A DNA stretch of 49,866 bases from an uncultured Clostridia bacterium (GCA_937890525.1 CALADI010000018.1:1-49866), one strand, 5' to 3'. Shown: positions 15,360-23,455, counted from the first letter of the stretch. The notes: a model not told the origin generated them from the letters alone. Translations and numbers: made by a program.

Positions 15360-16488
15360 GGTCGAAATCCACCTTTCGTCCGAATTTGGAAAGCGTGGAT
15401 CTGGATACGGCATCGTGGACTACTTGACCGCTAAGATGTGTATAGCGAGAAGTGGTCTGAGGGGATACATGACCCAGAAAGCGCTGTACGGTTAGGAGAT
15501 CTACGCCTTCGTTGACCATGATCGTAGCTGCCGTATGGCGAAAAGTATGAGGATGGATCTGAAAAGTTCTCATTCCGGCAAGGGCAGCGTATTTGGTAAC
15601 CATTGCCTGAACGGTACGAGGAACGATTCGGTTAAATTGCCGCCTGCTGACAAACATGGCATTCTCGTTCTTCAGCTTCAAGGCAATAGGCGTTCTATAT
15701 AGATCAAGGTATTCCTGCATTGCTTCCTTGCACGGCTCTGTCAGCGGCACTCTCCGCTCCCGATTGCCTTTTCCCCGGATCAGAACATCATTCTCCCCGA
15801 AATCATCAATATTGAGCTTGCAGATCTCAGAAACTCGCATCCCGGTAGAAACAGCCAGAAGGATCAAGAAATAATCCCGATGCTCATTCTCAGAGCCGCT
15901 GATCGCATCCAGAAGGCGGCAAACCTCGGTAGGGGAGAGACTGGTAGGAGATCGCTCAATCACCTTAGAATTGTGCAGGCGGCTTGCAGGACTACCTGAG
16001 AGCGTCACATGAAGGCAGTTGACCTGTCTGAAAATCAGATCTTTTCCTTGAAATTCGGATTCTGAAAAACTTGCCTGTTCGTCAACCAGATAGTCGTAGA
16101 AGGTCTTGATGATACTGACTTTTTTGTTCAGCGTTGTTCCAGTATTTCCGAGAATTTCACTTAGGAAATACTGATAATTTTCTAAGTCTCTTTTTGTACA
16201 TTTTGCTACATTGTCAAGAGAAAGGTCGATGATAGTCAGATCTCGGAAAAGATCCATATCCGAAAGCCCATTGTAGTCAGGATTTGTGTGGCTGGGATCG
16301 ATCTCATGACGATATACTGCCGGGAAATGGAGGAAGCGACCATACTCCTTGAGGACATTGTAGTGCGTCAGTTGTGTTTCAAGTGTGAAACCCCGGATCG
16401 CACGAAGGAATCTGAGGTAGGTCTGAAACCAATATGGGATGTCATCCACACTTAGAGTTGTAGACTCTCGTTTAATATATGCAGGCAT
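15346..16488 (-). CDS. Tyrosine recombinase / integrase (XerC/D-like)
   Basis: 380 residues from ATG 16488 behind AAAGGAG. An N-terminal SAM-like core-binding domain (about 20-160) is followed by the catalytic domain: Arg near 217 in TGMRVSEICKL, HTFRH near 314-317, GHVSPQTTSRYTHL with the nucleophile Tyr near 349. Such enzymes integrate elements or resolve dimers. XerC/D homologues are about 300 aa, so this one has an extended N-terminus. It has a strong promoter about 280 nt upstream and a structured leader. Confidence 0.88.
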   Translation of the reverse strand: MPAYIKRESTTLSVDDIPYWFQTYLRFLRAIRGFTLETQLTHYNVLKEYGRFLHFPAVYRHEIDPSHTNPDYNGLSDMDLFRDLTIIDLSLDNVAKCTKRDLENYQYFLSEILGNTGTTLNKKVSIIKTFYDYLVDEQASFSESEFQGKDLIFRQVNCLHVTLSGSPASRLHNSKVIERSPTSLSPTEVCRLLDAISGSENEHRDYFLILLAVSTGMRVSEICKLNIDDFGENDVLIRGKGNRERRVPLTEPCKEAMQEYLDLYRTPIALKLKNENAMFVSRRQFNRIVPRTVQAMVTKYAALAGMRTFQIHPHTFRHTAATIMVNEGVDLLTVQRFLGHVSPQTTSRYTHLSGQVVHDAVSRSTLSKFGRKVDFDHDEE

Positions 16489-16805
16489 GGGAACTCCTTT
16501 CACGAAGAAAAGTGATTTAGAAGGGAAAAAACACATGGTCCCTCTTTCTCTGGCACCGCTTATTCGCAGAATCTACATTCTACGAATAAGCGGAAGCCCA
16601 GAAAAAATTCCCAAGCCCCTATCCCCTCTTGAATTGGGAGGTCGTAGAAACTTGGAAATAGAAGAAAATACCAGCCGAAGAAAGGAAAAGCCGGCATCAT
16701 CTTTTTGCGGAGGGGGGTCCGGCTCTCTATGAGTGAAAAGAACCGAACCCCAAATCAGTGTAAAAACACTATAATTATAATAGCACACCCCTTACCCTCT
16801 GTCAA
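16489..16805 (-). promoter_or_regulatory. Promoter and about 280-nt structured leader of the tyrosine recombinase
   Basis: Minus strand: TTGACA (16800-16805), 17-bp spacer, TATTAT (16777-16782). The 5' UTR down to ATG 16488 contains no convincing gene. It holds a hairpin CCCAA/TTGGG followed by a run of six U (about 16606-16647) and a 38-bp imperfect palindrome (16556-16593). This layout suggests control of recombinase expression by RNA folding or a DNA-binding protein. Confidence 0.6.
16556..16593. repeat. 38-bp imperfect palindrome in front of the recombinase gene
   Basis: CCGCTTATTCG-C-AGAAT, centre CTAC, ATTCT-A-CGAATAAGCGG: 16 of 17 arm positions pair. It could be a recombinase binding/attachment site, an operator, or a hairpin in the leader RNA. 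Confidence 0.7.
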
Positions 16806-16923
16806 TCTTTTTCAGGATCTAAAAGTGGTGGCAGATGCAGGGGTAGAAAAAAGTCGAAAATTGTCGGAAAACAGAAACGGGATCGGATCGGAACGAACCC
16901 TGAGTGCCGCCGAGACATGGGAC

Positions 16924-16952
16924 TTGACAAAACGAAAAAGAGTGCATATGCT
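16924..16952 (+). promoter_or_regulatory. Promoter of the orphan RelB-like ORF
   Basis: TTGACA (16924-16929), 17-bp spacer, TATGCT (16947-16952), then AAGGAGGG at 16971. Confidence 0.55.
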
Positions 16953-16986
16953 GATATTACTAAGTAATGTAAGGAGGGAGTATGAT

Positions 16987-17124
16987 GTGATTCGCTATGA
17001 AACACCCAACGCAGAAACGATTGCGGCAATCGAAGAAGTACAGAAGCTGAAGGCAGATCCGAGCTTGGGTAGGACCTATTCCGATGTCGATCAGATGATG
17101 GAGGAGCTGCTTGCCGATGAATAG
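16987..17124 (+). CDS. Short RelB/DinJ-like antitoxin C-terminal domain, orphan
   Basis: 45 residues from GTG 16987 behind AAGGAGGG. The protein (IRYETPNAETIAAIEEV... ending SLGRTYSDVDQMMEELLADE in part) matches the C-terminal toxin-binding half of RelB/DinJ antitoxins. A full RelB is about 80-90 residues with an N-terminal ribbon-helix-helix; that part is missing. No RelE-like toxin is adjacent. Because it has its own promoter and RBS it may be expressed as an anti-toxin decoy, or it may be a remnant. Confidence 0.55.
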   Translation: MIRYETPNAETIAAIEEVQKLKADPSLGRTYSDVDQMMEELLADE

Positions 17125-17166
17125 CGTAAGACCAACCACAAAACTCCAGATAGTGCTTTGTTTTGA

Positions 17167-17211
17167 CTGATACTCCCAATGGCTTTAGTCGTTGGGAGTA
17201 TCAGATTTTTT
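17167..17211 (+). terminator. Rho-independent terminator / palindrome
   Basis: CTGATACTCCCAA (17167-17179) pairs with TTGGGAGTATCAG (17192-17204), followed by A and TTTTTTT. The loop TGGCTTTAGTCG and the stem resemble the other C-rich palindromes of the window. Confidence 0.8.
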
Positions 17212-17270
17212 TGAAAGCAAAAAGGCAGGAGAGTGAAAACACTCTCCTGCCGGTCCTATTTTAGAACTGA

Positions 17271-17897
17271 TTAGAACGGGAGATTCCCGCCGCCGTAGCC
17301 ACCAAAGCCACCCTGCTGATTCTGCTGGAACCGCTGATTCTGCTGGAACCGCTGGTTCTGTTGGGGCTGCTGGTTGAAGCCACCCTGCTGATTCTGCTGG
17401 GGCTGCTGGTTAAAGCTCCCCTGCTGCTGGGCAAAACCACTCTGCTGGGGCTGCTGATTAAAGCTACCCTGCTGCTGGGCAAAACCACCCTGCGGATTCT
17501 GCTGGGCAAAGCCACCCTGCGGCTGCGGGGCAAAGCCACCCTGCTGGAAGCCATCATTGCCGGACTGAGCATTGTCGCTCTTGGGGTAGTCCAAAAACTC
17601 AACTTCGGATGCCCGAATATAAGTAGAGCGATGCTTAACACCGTCCTTCTCCCAGTTGTTCACATCCAGAGCGCCGGTCACAAGGACCATTCTGCCCTTA
17701 GACAGATGCTTCTCGCAGATCTCAGCCAGAGAACCCCACACGGTAACATCCATGAAGATGGTCTTGGAGTTGCCATCAGCATCCTTGTAGCCAGTGTCGT
17801 TGGCGATAGAGAAGTTGCACACCTTTTTTCCGCTGCCGGTGGTGCGAACCTCAGGATCCTTCGTCAGTCTGCCTCTGATAATAGCAATGTTAGTCAT
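17271..17897 (-). CDS. ssb: Single-stranded DNA-binding protein with Gln/Gly-repeat tail
   Basis: 208 residues. The OB fold occupies about 1-110 (MTNIAIIRGRLTKDPEVR, VTVWGSLAEICEKHLSKGRMVLVTGAL). The tail from about 115 is low-complexity repeats of GGFAQQ, GSFNQQPQQ and RFQQNQ. Most bacterial SSBs end in D-D-D-I-P-F, which recruits RecG, primase and others; this one ends GGNLPF and lacks acidic residues in the tip. It is the last gene of the operon behind leader copy 2. Likely role: coating single-stranded DNA during element replication and transfer. Confidence 0.92.
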   Translation of the reverse strand: MTNIAIIRGRLTKDPEVRTTGSGKKVCNFSIANDTGYKDADGNSKTIFMDVTVWGSLAEICEKHLSKGRMVLVTGALDVNNWEKDGVKHRSTYIRASEVEFLDYPKSDNAQSGNDGFQQGGFAPQPQGGFAQQNPQGGFAQQQGSFNQQPQQSGFAQQQGSFNQQPQQNQQGGFNQQPQQNQRFQQNQRFQQNQQGGFGGYGGGNLPF

Positions 17898-17943
17898 GAT
17901 AATATCTCCTTTTTTAATAAATGATTTGTTAAATTCAGATTGC

Positions 17944-18309
17944 TTATGCCAGTTTTTTAGAATTGAACTCGTCCTGCACGAAAGTCACCGGGCAAAACTG
18001 CGTTTTCCCATTCAGAAAATATGCAGACCACTTATCTTCCGTCTCATCTCCGTCTCCATCCAGCTTAAAGAGGATGTCGGGGAAAACAGAAGATAAAGAC
18101 AGCATATCTTTCTCCCAGTCGTCCCATGTTGCGGCGTTTGCGACACCGAAGCTCAAATCAGGAACTTTGCCAGTGAACACATCAACTTTCTTGTCAAGCT
18201 CCGCAAGGATCTGTTCAGCAATATCGTCGTCAACATATGGCATATCGCTGAACGATTCGTCTGGCTGATACTGGGCTGCGGTCAGATTAAAGTCTGTGTA
18301 ATAGCTCAT
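17944..18309 (-). CDS. Hypothetical acidic protein
   Basis: 121 residues, ATG 18309 with GAGGTG just upstream. Acidic (SFSDMPYVDDDIAEQILAEL, DGDGDETEDKW). No family recognised. It lies between the HD protein (its start is 1 nt from that gene's stop) and ssb, so all three are translated from one message. Confidence 0.65.
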   Translation of the reverse strand: MSYYTDFNLTAAQYQPDESFSDMPYVDDDIAEQILAELDKKVDVFTGKVPDLSFGVANAATWDDWEKDMLSLSSVFPDILFKLDGDGDETEDKWSAYFLNGKTQFCPVTFVQDEFNSKKLA

Positions 18310-18310
18310 A

Positions 18311-19471
18311 TCACACCTCGTCGATCTGGGAGGCGATCATATCAGCGATATGAAGCCACAGTGCCAACGGATATTCCATCATCTGCTGGTAACAACGGGG
18401 ATTGATATTCTCCTCACACATATGTGCATCAATGGCACAGGCAACCTCCTTAGGGAAATTGCTGGGGAAGAATCTGGTGATAAGGTGCATGGACTTCAAG
18501 CCGTGACCGATGGGGAAAGAGTCGGAGAAGTTGTACCCGACGACCTCCTGCCAGTCATATGCGCCCTGACTATCGGACTTGCTGCCATTCTCGTGATAAA
18601 CCTTCTGGTTCTTCAGGTACGGTGCATAGACACCGATCTTGCACAGATCGTGACCAATGGCTGCGAGAACACAGGTAGCTACCTGTGCCTCACTGGACGG
18701 ACAAGCGAGCTGCACGAGGCGATCAACAACATGAAGCTCATGCTGGACCAATCCGGCTTCGCAGGACAAGTGGAATCTTGTCGATGCGGGAGCAGTGTAA
18801 AAATCACTGTTTGCCAAAAAGCCCAAAAATGCCTCGATCTCCTTTTCCTTCGGCGCAAAGTACGCCTTCGGAACATAGGTGCGAACCAGAGCCTCTACCC
18901 TCTCCTGATAGCTTGCTTCGCTATCACGGCAGATGTGGGATACAGACAAAGCGGACAGTTCGTCGCCCAAAGGCTTTTTTAACTCTGGAAGGGTATTCAG
19001 TCTGGCGATCAGTCGTCCGCAGTACAGGCTCACGGACAGCGGATTTCCTTCCAACTGGCTGCCTTTTGAGCGGTTGGAAGCGAAATTACCCTGCTGGGCA
19101 AGAATTGCGATGATCTCCTGCCGAGACAGGTTATATCCGCCACAATTCAGCTCAAAGAGCAATTCAGATCCATAGTTCCAGTTGCTGCTCGATGCCTCTA
19201 CCAACGGAAGAAGCACAGAAACAACAAACAGGGACTCAGATGCAGCCGCCATGTCCGGGACGATCTGCTTCAAGATAGAGCATCCGTTACAGAAAATGTG
19301 CATTGCGTAGTCTGCCAGTGGATAGCTCTCGCCATTTTCTAACAAAATTTCCTTTTCTTCCAACCCCTTAGACTCGGCAAATGCAAAAATCTCTTGGAGC
19401 CGGGGTGATGCCTGGGCACAGGAAAGCAAATATGCCATCGCTGTGCTATTTACCTTTTTTTCTTCGTTCAT
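18311..19471 (-). CDS. HD-domain phosphohydrolase-like protein
   Basis: 386 residues. The C-terminal half has HD-superfamily signatures: a His in EAGLVQHELHVVDR, the HD pair in AAIGHDLCKIG (about 272-273), GHGLKSMHLITRF, and AIDAHM. This resembles the TraI/MobI-type HD proteins of conjugative elements and phosphodiesterases acting on nucleotides or nucleic acids. The N-terminal half is unassigned helices. It is the first gene after leader copy 2 and heads the ssb operon, so a nucleic-acid role is likely. Confidence 0.75.
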   Translation of the reverse strand: MNEEKKVNSTAMAYLLSCAQASPRLQEIFAFAESKGLEEKEILLENGESYPLADYAMHIFCNGCSILKQIVPDMAAASESLFVVSVLLPLVEASSSNWNYGSELLFELNCGGYNLSRQEIIAILAQQGNFASNRSKGSQLEGNPLSVSLYCGRLIARLNTLPELKKPLGDELSALSVSHICRDSEASYQERVEALVRTYVPKAYFAPKEKEIEAFLGFLANSDFYTAPASTRFHLSCEAGLVQHELHVVDRLVQLACPSSEAQVATCVLAAIGHDLCKIGVYAPYLKNQKVYHENGSKSDSQGAYDWQEVVGYNFSDSFPIGHGLKSMHLITRFFPSNFPKEVACAIDAHMCEENINPRCYQQMMEYPLALWLHIADMIASQIDEV

Positions 19472-19689
19472 TTTAATGAACCTCCTTTTTATTATGCTGA
19501 TTTCACAGCTAGAAAATAAAAAAGCGAACTTCTCCCAAAAAGGAAAAAGTTCGCTTAATTCATGTATTTCATCCCGGAAAGGGATAAAAAATACTCGCCT
19601 CAGGTAGCCGAGCAGGTATAGAAACCCTGTCGGTAGTCAAGCCCTAATGCAAGTATCTACATTCTAACAAACCATATTTGAAAAGTCAA
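19472..19689 (-). promoter_or_regulatory. Five-copy promoter plus structured leader with attenuator, copy 2
   Basis: Minus strand: TTGACT (19684-19689), 17-bp spacer, TAGAAT (19661-19666). The inner hairpin is CCGACAGG/CCTGCTCGG, and the second hairpin is ATCCC/GGGAT instead of TATCCTC/GGGGATA: the sequence changed but pairing is kept. Terminator AAGCGAACTT/AAGTTCGCTT lies at about 19522-19556, with a U-tract to 19517. GCTG/CAGC and AAGGAGG follow. It drives the HD-ORF121-ssb operon. Confidence 0.85.
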
Positions 19690-19704
19690 TAGAATTGAAT
19701 AAGA

Positions 19705-19731
19705 AAAAGCCAACCGCAAAGGCTGGCTTTT
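19705..19731 (-). terminator. Terminator for minus-strand transcription
   Basis: AAAAGCCA (19705-19712) pairs with TGGCTTTT (19724-19731). Read on the minus strand it is followed by TTTTTC, so it stops transcripts coming from 20030 towards 19705, just before the promoter of leader copy 2. Confidence 0.65.
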
Positions 19732-20066
19732 ATGGCAGGAGCGGGTAAACAACACAGGAGTCCGGGAACTGCGCTGCCGTAAGGGGCGAACCGGCAGCTC
19801 CGGGCAGGCTTGGCAGCGACCTTGCGAATCATCATTAACCCGAATGCGCTGCTCTGCATCGCATCGCATTAAAGATCAAGCGCTCAGACATTCCAATGCT
19901 TTTTCGGCTGTGTTTTTTACCACAGGCAGGAAACCCCCACCCGCATATCGACAGGACTACGCTCGAATCCTCGGCAGCGGCAATCGCTCTGCGAAAGCGG
20001 CGTGCTTCAGTATCCGGGAAGCCCATCTCCTTCCTATATCTTATCAGATTGTGGGAGTGTTTTCAA
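19732..20066 (-). ncRNA. Candidate non-coding transcript between minus-strand promoter and terminator
   Basis: A minus-strand promoter is visible: TTGAAA (20061-20066), 17-bp spacer, TAAGAT (20038-20043). A minus-strand terminator sits at 19705-19731. The roughly 300 nt between are GC-rich and contain inverted repeats, e.g. CGGCAGC (19792-19798) with GCTGCCG (19773-19779). The only ORF, 63 codons from ATG 20026, has its start directly abutting GGAAGGAG and resembles nothing known. I infer a structured RNA; I do not recognise the family. Confidence 0.45.
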
Positions 20067-20102
20067 CACTGAAAATAAGATATCACGGATCTCAATTAAA
20101 TA

Positions 20103-20131
20103 TTGCGTTCTTAACTATTATATGCTACAAT
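20103..20131 (+). promoter_or_regulatory. Promoter of the restriction-modification cassette
   Basis: TTGCGT (20103-20108), 17-bp spacer, TACAAT (20126-20131), 36 nt before ATG 20167. Confidence 0.65.
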
Positions 20132-20166
20132 CAACAATGAATTGTTGCAAAAGGGAGGCGGTTTTG

Positions 20167-20385
20167 ATGATGTGCAGCTATAACAAGCTATGGAAAATAC
20201 TGATTGACCGCAAAATGACGAAAACGGAAATGCGTAAGAGATCAGGCATTAGTACGAATATGCTTGCGAAAATGGGGCGTGATGAGCCTGTGTCTGTGGA
20301 AACGCTTGCAAAGATATGTACCACGCTGAATTGCGGGCTTGACGATATTGTGGATATTACTGGTGATAAAATAGGAGGAGCATAA
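20167..20385 (+). CDS. Small XRE-family HTH regulator (controller-type protein)
   Basis: 72 residues. I chose ATG 20167 with GGGAGG 8 nt upstream. A Cro/CI helix-turn-helix is clear: LWKILIDRKMTKTEMRKRSGIS, then TNMLAKMGRDEPVSVETLAKICTTLN. The C-terminal CGLDDIVDI is usual for the family. It lies directly before a cytosine methylase and nuclease, so it probably acts as a controller that times their expression. Its stop overlaps the methylase start. Confidence 0.8.
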   Translation: MMCSYNKLWKILIDRKMTKTEMRKRSGISTNMLAKMGRDEPVSVETLAKICTTLNCGLDDIVDITGDKIGGA

Positions 20386-21575
20386 TGTCTTACACGCATA
20401 TTGACTGTTTTAGCGGACCGGGCGGTATATGTACTGGATTTCATGCAGCGGGCTTTGATACCCGTGTCGCAATAGAGTATATTAAGAGCTGTGTTGATAC
20501 TTATTCTGCAAACCATCCTGAGGTTCATGTCATTCATTCTGATATCAGAAATGTTACTGCTGAACAAATTCTTCCGTACATTCCTGCCGATGGTGTGGAT
20601 ATTGTAACCTCTGGTATGCCTTGCGAAACTTTTTCGACCGCAGGCAACACATCTCGTTCGTTTTATGATGATAGACAATTCCTGTTCCGTGAAGGAATTA
20701 GAATTGCAAAAATTGCAAACGCCAAACTAATTTTATTTGAAAATGTCCCTGCAATCACAACAAAAACCGTAGCTAAGACTTCAAAAGAACGAATCGTAGA
20801 TGTGTTAAAGAAAGAATTGACACAAGCTGGCTATGGTAACTATATCGAAGTTGTTTTGAACTCGACACATTTTGGTGTGCCCCAGAGACGCAATAGATTT
20901 TTTATTCTTGCCTGTCGGTATCCTGACTGGAAGTTAATCAGTCCTAAAGCAACGCATTCCGTTGAGGTTACTGTAAAAGAAGCACTTGCGGGGCTGCCGA
21001 ATGTAATTCCGAACAGCGGAAAAGAAGAAACAATGTATGTAGGCGAACAATCCGAGTTTAGTGAACTTATGCGTAACGATGTCTTTTGGCGGCGTGGGAC
21101 CGGTAAGTGCAATACAATAACCAATCAAATGCCAATGAAACACCGTGCTTGCACATTGGAGCGGTTTGCACTACTACGCCCCGGAGAAAGCCTGAAAAAT
21201 CTTTTTGAACGGTATACGGGCACTGAGCGTGAGGAAATGCAATCCCGGCGAGTTTTACCGAAAAAGATGTTTATTAAGCGCAATTACAGATTGCGGCAAG
21301 AAGAAGCGTCACCCACAGTTACAAGCCATTGTCTGGACGAATTTGTACATCCAACATTTGATAGAGCATTAACAGTGAGAGAATGCGCCCGCTTACAATC
21401 ATTTCCCGATTCGTACAATTTTTCCGGTGGTCCCTATATTGTTCCACATATTGACCGTACTGTGCAAGATAAGTACGAACAAATCGGTGATGCGGTTCCG
21501 CCCCTGCTGGCTTACGCATGGGGTACTGCTATAACACAAATATTGAGGAGGGAAATCCATGCCGCAGACATTTAA
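20385..21575 (+). CDS. DNA (cytosine-5) methyltransferase
   Basis: 396 residues. SAM motif I is DCFSGPGGICTGFHAAG (7-23). The catalytic Cys80 is in GMPC, ENV is at 119-121, and QRRNRFF near 168 is motif VIII. The target-recognition region follows, and the C-terminal motifs (TVRECARLQSFPDSY, QIGDAVPP) close the fold. All catalytic motifs are present. It protects DNA from the nuclease encoded next, whose start overlaps by 17 bp. Base composition is AT-richer than the neighbouring genes. Confidence 0.92.
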   Translation: MSYTHIDCFSGPGGICTGFHAAGFDTRVAIEYIKSCVDTYSANHPEVHVIHSDIRNVTAEQILPYIPADGVDIVTSGMPCETFSTAGNTSRSFYDDRQFLFREGIRIAKIANAKLILFENVPAITTKTVAKTSKERIVDVLKKELTQAGYGNYIEVVLNSTHFGVPQRRNRFFILACRYPDWKLISPKATHSVEVTVKEALAGLPNVIPNSGKEETMYVGEQSEFSELMRNDVFWRRGTGKCNTITNQMPMKHRACTLERFALLRPGESLKNLFERYTGTEREEMQSRRVLPKKMFIKRNYRLRQEEASPTVTSHCLDEFVHPTFDRALTVRECARLQSFPDSYNFSGGPYIVPHIDRTVQDKYEQIGDAVPPLLAYAWGTAITQILRREIHAADI

Positions 21576-22437
21576 GGAATTTTGTGCCGAGGTATATGGC
21601 AATACTTATACAGCCGAACAAAACCGGTTAATTGCCGAAGCTATCGCTACTTCACGCAATGGAACTGTTGGTGGGGGCAAGGCAGGAGAGATCGAAACTG
21701 CTGCACAAAAAGAGGCTATCAAAGAAGCAACCATCGCTGGCATACGCCACTATGCAGATACAGAAGCAGCTTTAATATGGAGAGCTGTTTATGAAACACA
21801 CATACACAGAAAAAGCGGCATTGATAATGCCGACACGATTGCCAAAGTTGTTAGTGCAGATCAAAGCTGGAAAAAATCCAGTGGGCACGCATTCGAAGAA
21901 ATGGTAAAAATTCTGGGTACAGATGCTTTGCGGGATAGTGGAATTGAAATAATTCTACAACGAGATTTGAATACGATCATCAAAGCGGGAGAACTAAGCA
22001 ACGAACCCCGTGATATAAGTTGGCTGAAAGAACAGATTGCTGCTAGTATTTTTGACCTTTATGCTATCGTTCACAAGGACGGGAGACAATACTGTTTTGG
22101 TTGCATACAAAGCAAGACCAGCATTCGGGATAGAGTTACCCGTGATAGAGAACCATCTATGCAAGCGATGCAATCTTTCTTCTGGAGTACCATTGTAGTG
22201 CTTGATGGTGAATATTTGAAAAACCCGAAATTCGTAAGCATGGTGAATGGTGGGACAGTCGAACACCAGCACAATGGATGGCATGGAATGTATGTTTTCT
22301 CAGACCGATACACGCAAGGGCGTATTTACCCGATTGATATTGATTTCACGAAATTCAGAGATCATGCAATTAAAGCAGCAAATTATTGGCTAACACAACG
22401 CCAATGGTTTAATATGGATTGGAATGCAGAGGACTGA
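21559..22437 (+). CDS. Type II restriction endonuclease, likely of the CCGG-recognising group
   Basis: 292 residues. A PD-(D/E)XK-like core is visible: Glu at about 113-114 (GHAFEEMV), Asp166 in IFDLYAIV, then Ser-Lys 185-186 in CIQSKTSIRDR. The S-K-x-x-x-R-D-R pattern followed by basic residues resembles the NgoMIV/Cfr10I/BsaWI group, where the Arg-Asp-Arg reads CCGG; this specificity is an inference. It is translationally coupled to the m5C methylase, giving a regulator-methylase-nuclease set. A terminator follows. Confidence 0.75.
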   Translation: MPQTFKEFCAEVYGNTYTAEQNRLIAEAIATSRNGTVGGGKAGEIETAAQKEAIKEATIAGIRHYADTEAALIWRAVYETHIHRKSGIDNADTIAKVVSADQSWKKSSGHAFEEMVKILGTDALRDSGIEIILQRDLNTIIKAGELSNEPRDISWLKEQIAASIFDLYAIVHKDGRQYCFGCIQSKTSIRDRVTRDREPSMQAMQSFFWSTIVVLDGEYLKNPKFVSMVNGGTVEHQHNGWHGMYVFSDRYTQGRIYPIDIDFTKFRDHAIKAANYWLTQRQWFNMDWNAED

Positions 22438-22467
22438 TTGACGCATCCTACTCACAAAACAGCAAAG

Positions 22468-22508
22468 AACACGCTATTCCTGCAAGATTTGCGGAATAGC
22501 GTGTTTTC
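22468..22508 (+). terminator. Rho-independent terminator
   Basis: AACACGCTATTCC pairs with GGAATAGCGTGTT, then TTC. It ends the restriction-modification cassette. Confidence 0.8.
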
Positions 22509-22566
22509 ATTTGTTCGCAAAATGTGATATAATGTTCATATTAAAAACCGTGAAAGGAGAATCGAG

Positions 22567-22965
22567 ATGGAAATTCAACTGGATCAGGAATATGTGAACA
22601 ACCTGCCGATCATCATACTAGAGTGCAACGAAAAGAAATCCCCTGTGCGGTACGACGCAGCGACGGATACGATTTATGAACTGGCAAGTAATGGATATTC
22701 ATGGACTGGTCGGTATTGCCCATACACGAAGATGCAGGAAATCGACTGCGGGATCGATGTGGTCAAAAAGGCATCTGAGCCGATCACCGCCAGTGCCGTG
22801 AAGGAAGCGCAAGCTGCTGCCCCTAATACGCCTGTGCAAACACAGAAACTAAGCCAAGAAATGCTGACTAAGATTGGGATCGTCGCCGCAGCAGCCGGTC
22901 TTTTCTTCTTTGTGATTCCGACAATCATCAATGTCGTTAAGCTATTGATTAACGGAGGATATTGA
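22567..22965 (+). CDS. Small tail-anchored membrane protein
   Basis: 132 residues, ATG 22567 behind AAAGGAG. A soluble N-terminal part (PVRYDAATDTIYELASNGYSW) and Ala/Pro-rich linker are followed by one C-terminal membrane helix (KIGIVAAAAGLFFFVIPTII). A weak promoter is possible just upstream (TTTCAT, 17-bp spacer, TATAAT). Function unknown. It pairs with the next membrane gene. Confidence 0.6.
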   Translation: MEIQLDQEYVNNLPIIILECNEKKSPVRYDAATDTIYELASNGYSWTGRYCPYTKMQEIDCGIDVVKKASEPITASAVKEAQAAAPNTPVQTQKLSQEMLTKIGIVAAAAGLFFFVIPTIINVVKLLINGGY

Positions 22966-22966
22966 T

Positions 22967-23455
22967 ATGAAGTGGATAAAAGAGGCTTTCAAAAAGGGAG
23001 TTGCCTTCATAGGTTTCTTCTTTAGAAACCTATTTGCGCTGCCTTCTATTTTGCAAAAGAAAGCCTTTGGCTACTTGGGAATGGCATTTCTGTTTCTTGC
23101 TCTATCCATAGCTATGTCATGGACATTTCATGACAAGCGATTTCTGTTTGGCATTTTTGCGGCAGCCTACTTAGTTGTACCCTTTTTCACGGTCGTAAAA
23201 GATTACTATGAGGGTAAAATCATTGAGAAAAAGGCTGTCTGTACGAAAATCAAAAAGCCGGAAGTGTTCCGAAAAGAACAGTATCTATTGTATTTCCGGG
23301 AGCCGGATGCAAGCAGCGACTCCGGGACGATGATGTATAAGATTGCCATGAGTCGGACAAAGGCAAGAGAACTGGAGGTAGGAAATCGCTACCGTTTGTA
23401 TCTGGCAAACGGAATAGACGGGAAAGCTGCTCTGATCGGGTTGGAACTGGACTGA
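22967..23455 (+). CDS. Two-helix membrane protein
   Basis: 162 residues, ATG 22967 with GGAGG upstream. Two close membrane helices (GYLGMAFLFLALSIAMSW and FGIFAAAYLVVPFFTVV) are followed by a cytosolic beta-rich domain of about 80 residues (YLLYFREPD, YRLYLANGIDGKAALIGLEL). No family recognised. Confidence 0.6.
   Translation: MKWIKEAFKKGVAFIGFFFRNLFALPSILQKKAFGYLGMAFLFLALSIAMSWTFHDKRFLFGIFAAAYLVVPFFTVVKDYYEGKIIEKKAVCTKIKKPEVFRKEQYLLYFREPDASSDSGTMMYKIAMSRTKARELEVGNRYRLYLANGIDGKAALIGLELD

Noticed and set aside
17361..17924. Plus-strand ORF with Leu/Ala repeats over ssb
   Set aside because: The apparent repeats are the complement of the Gln/Gly repeats in SSB.
18311..19471. HD protein as the conjugative relaxase
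   Set aside because: The His-Asp pattern is that of the HD superfamily; no Tyr/HUH relaxase motif is present.
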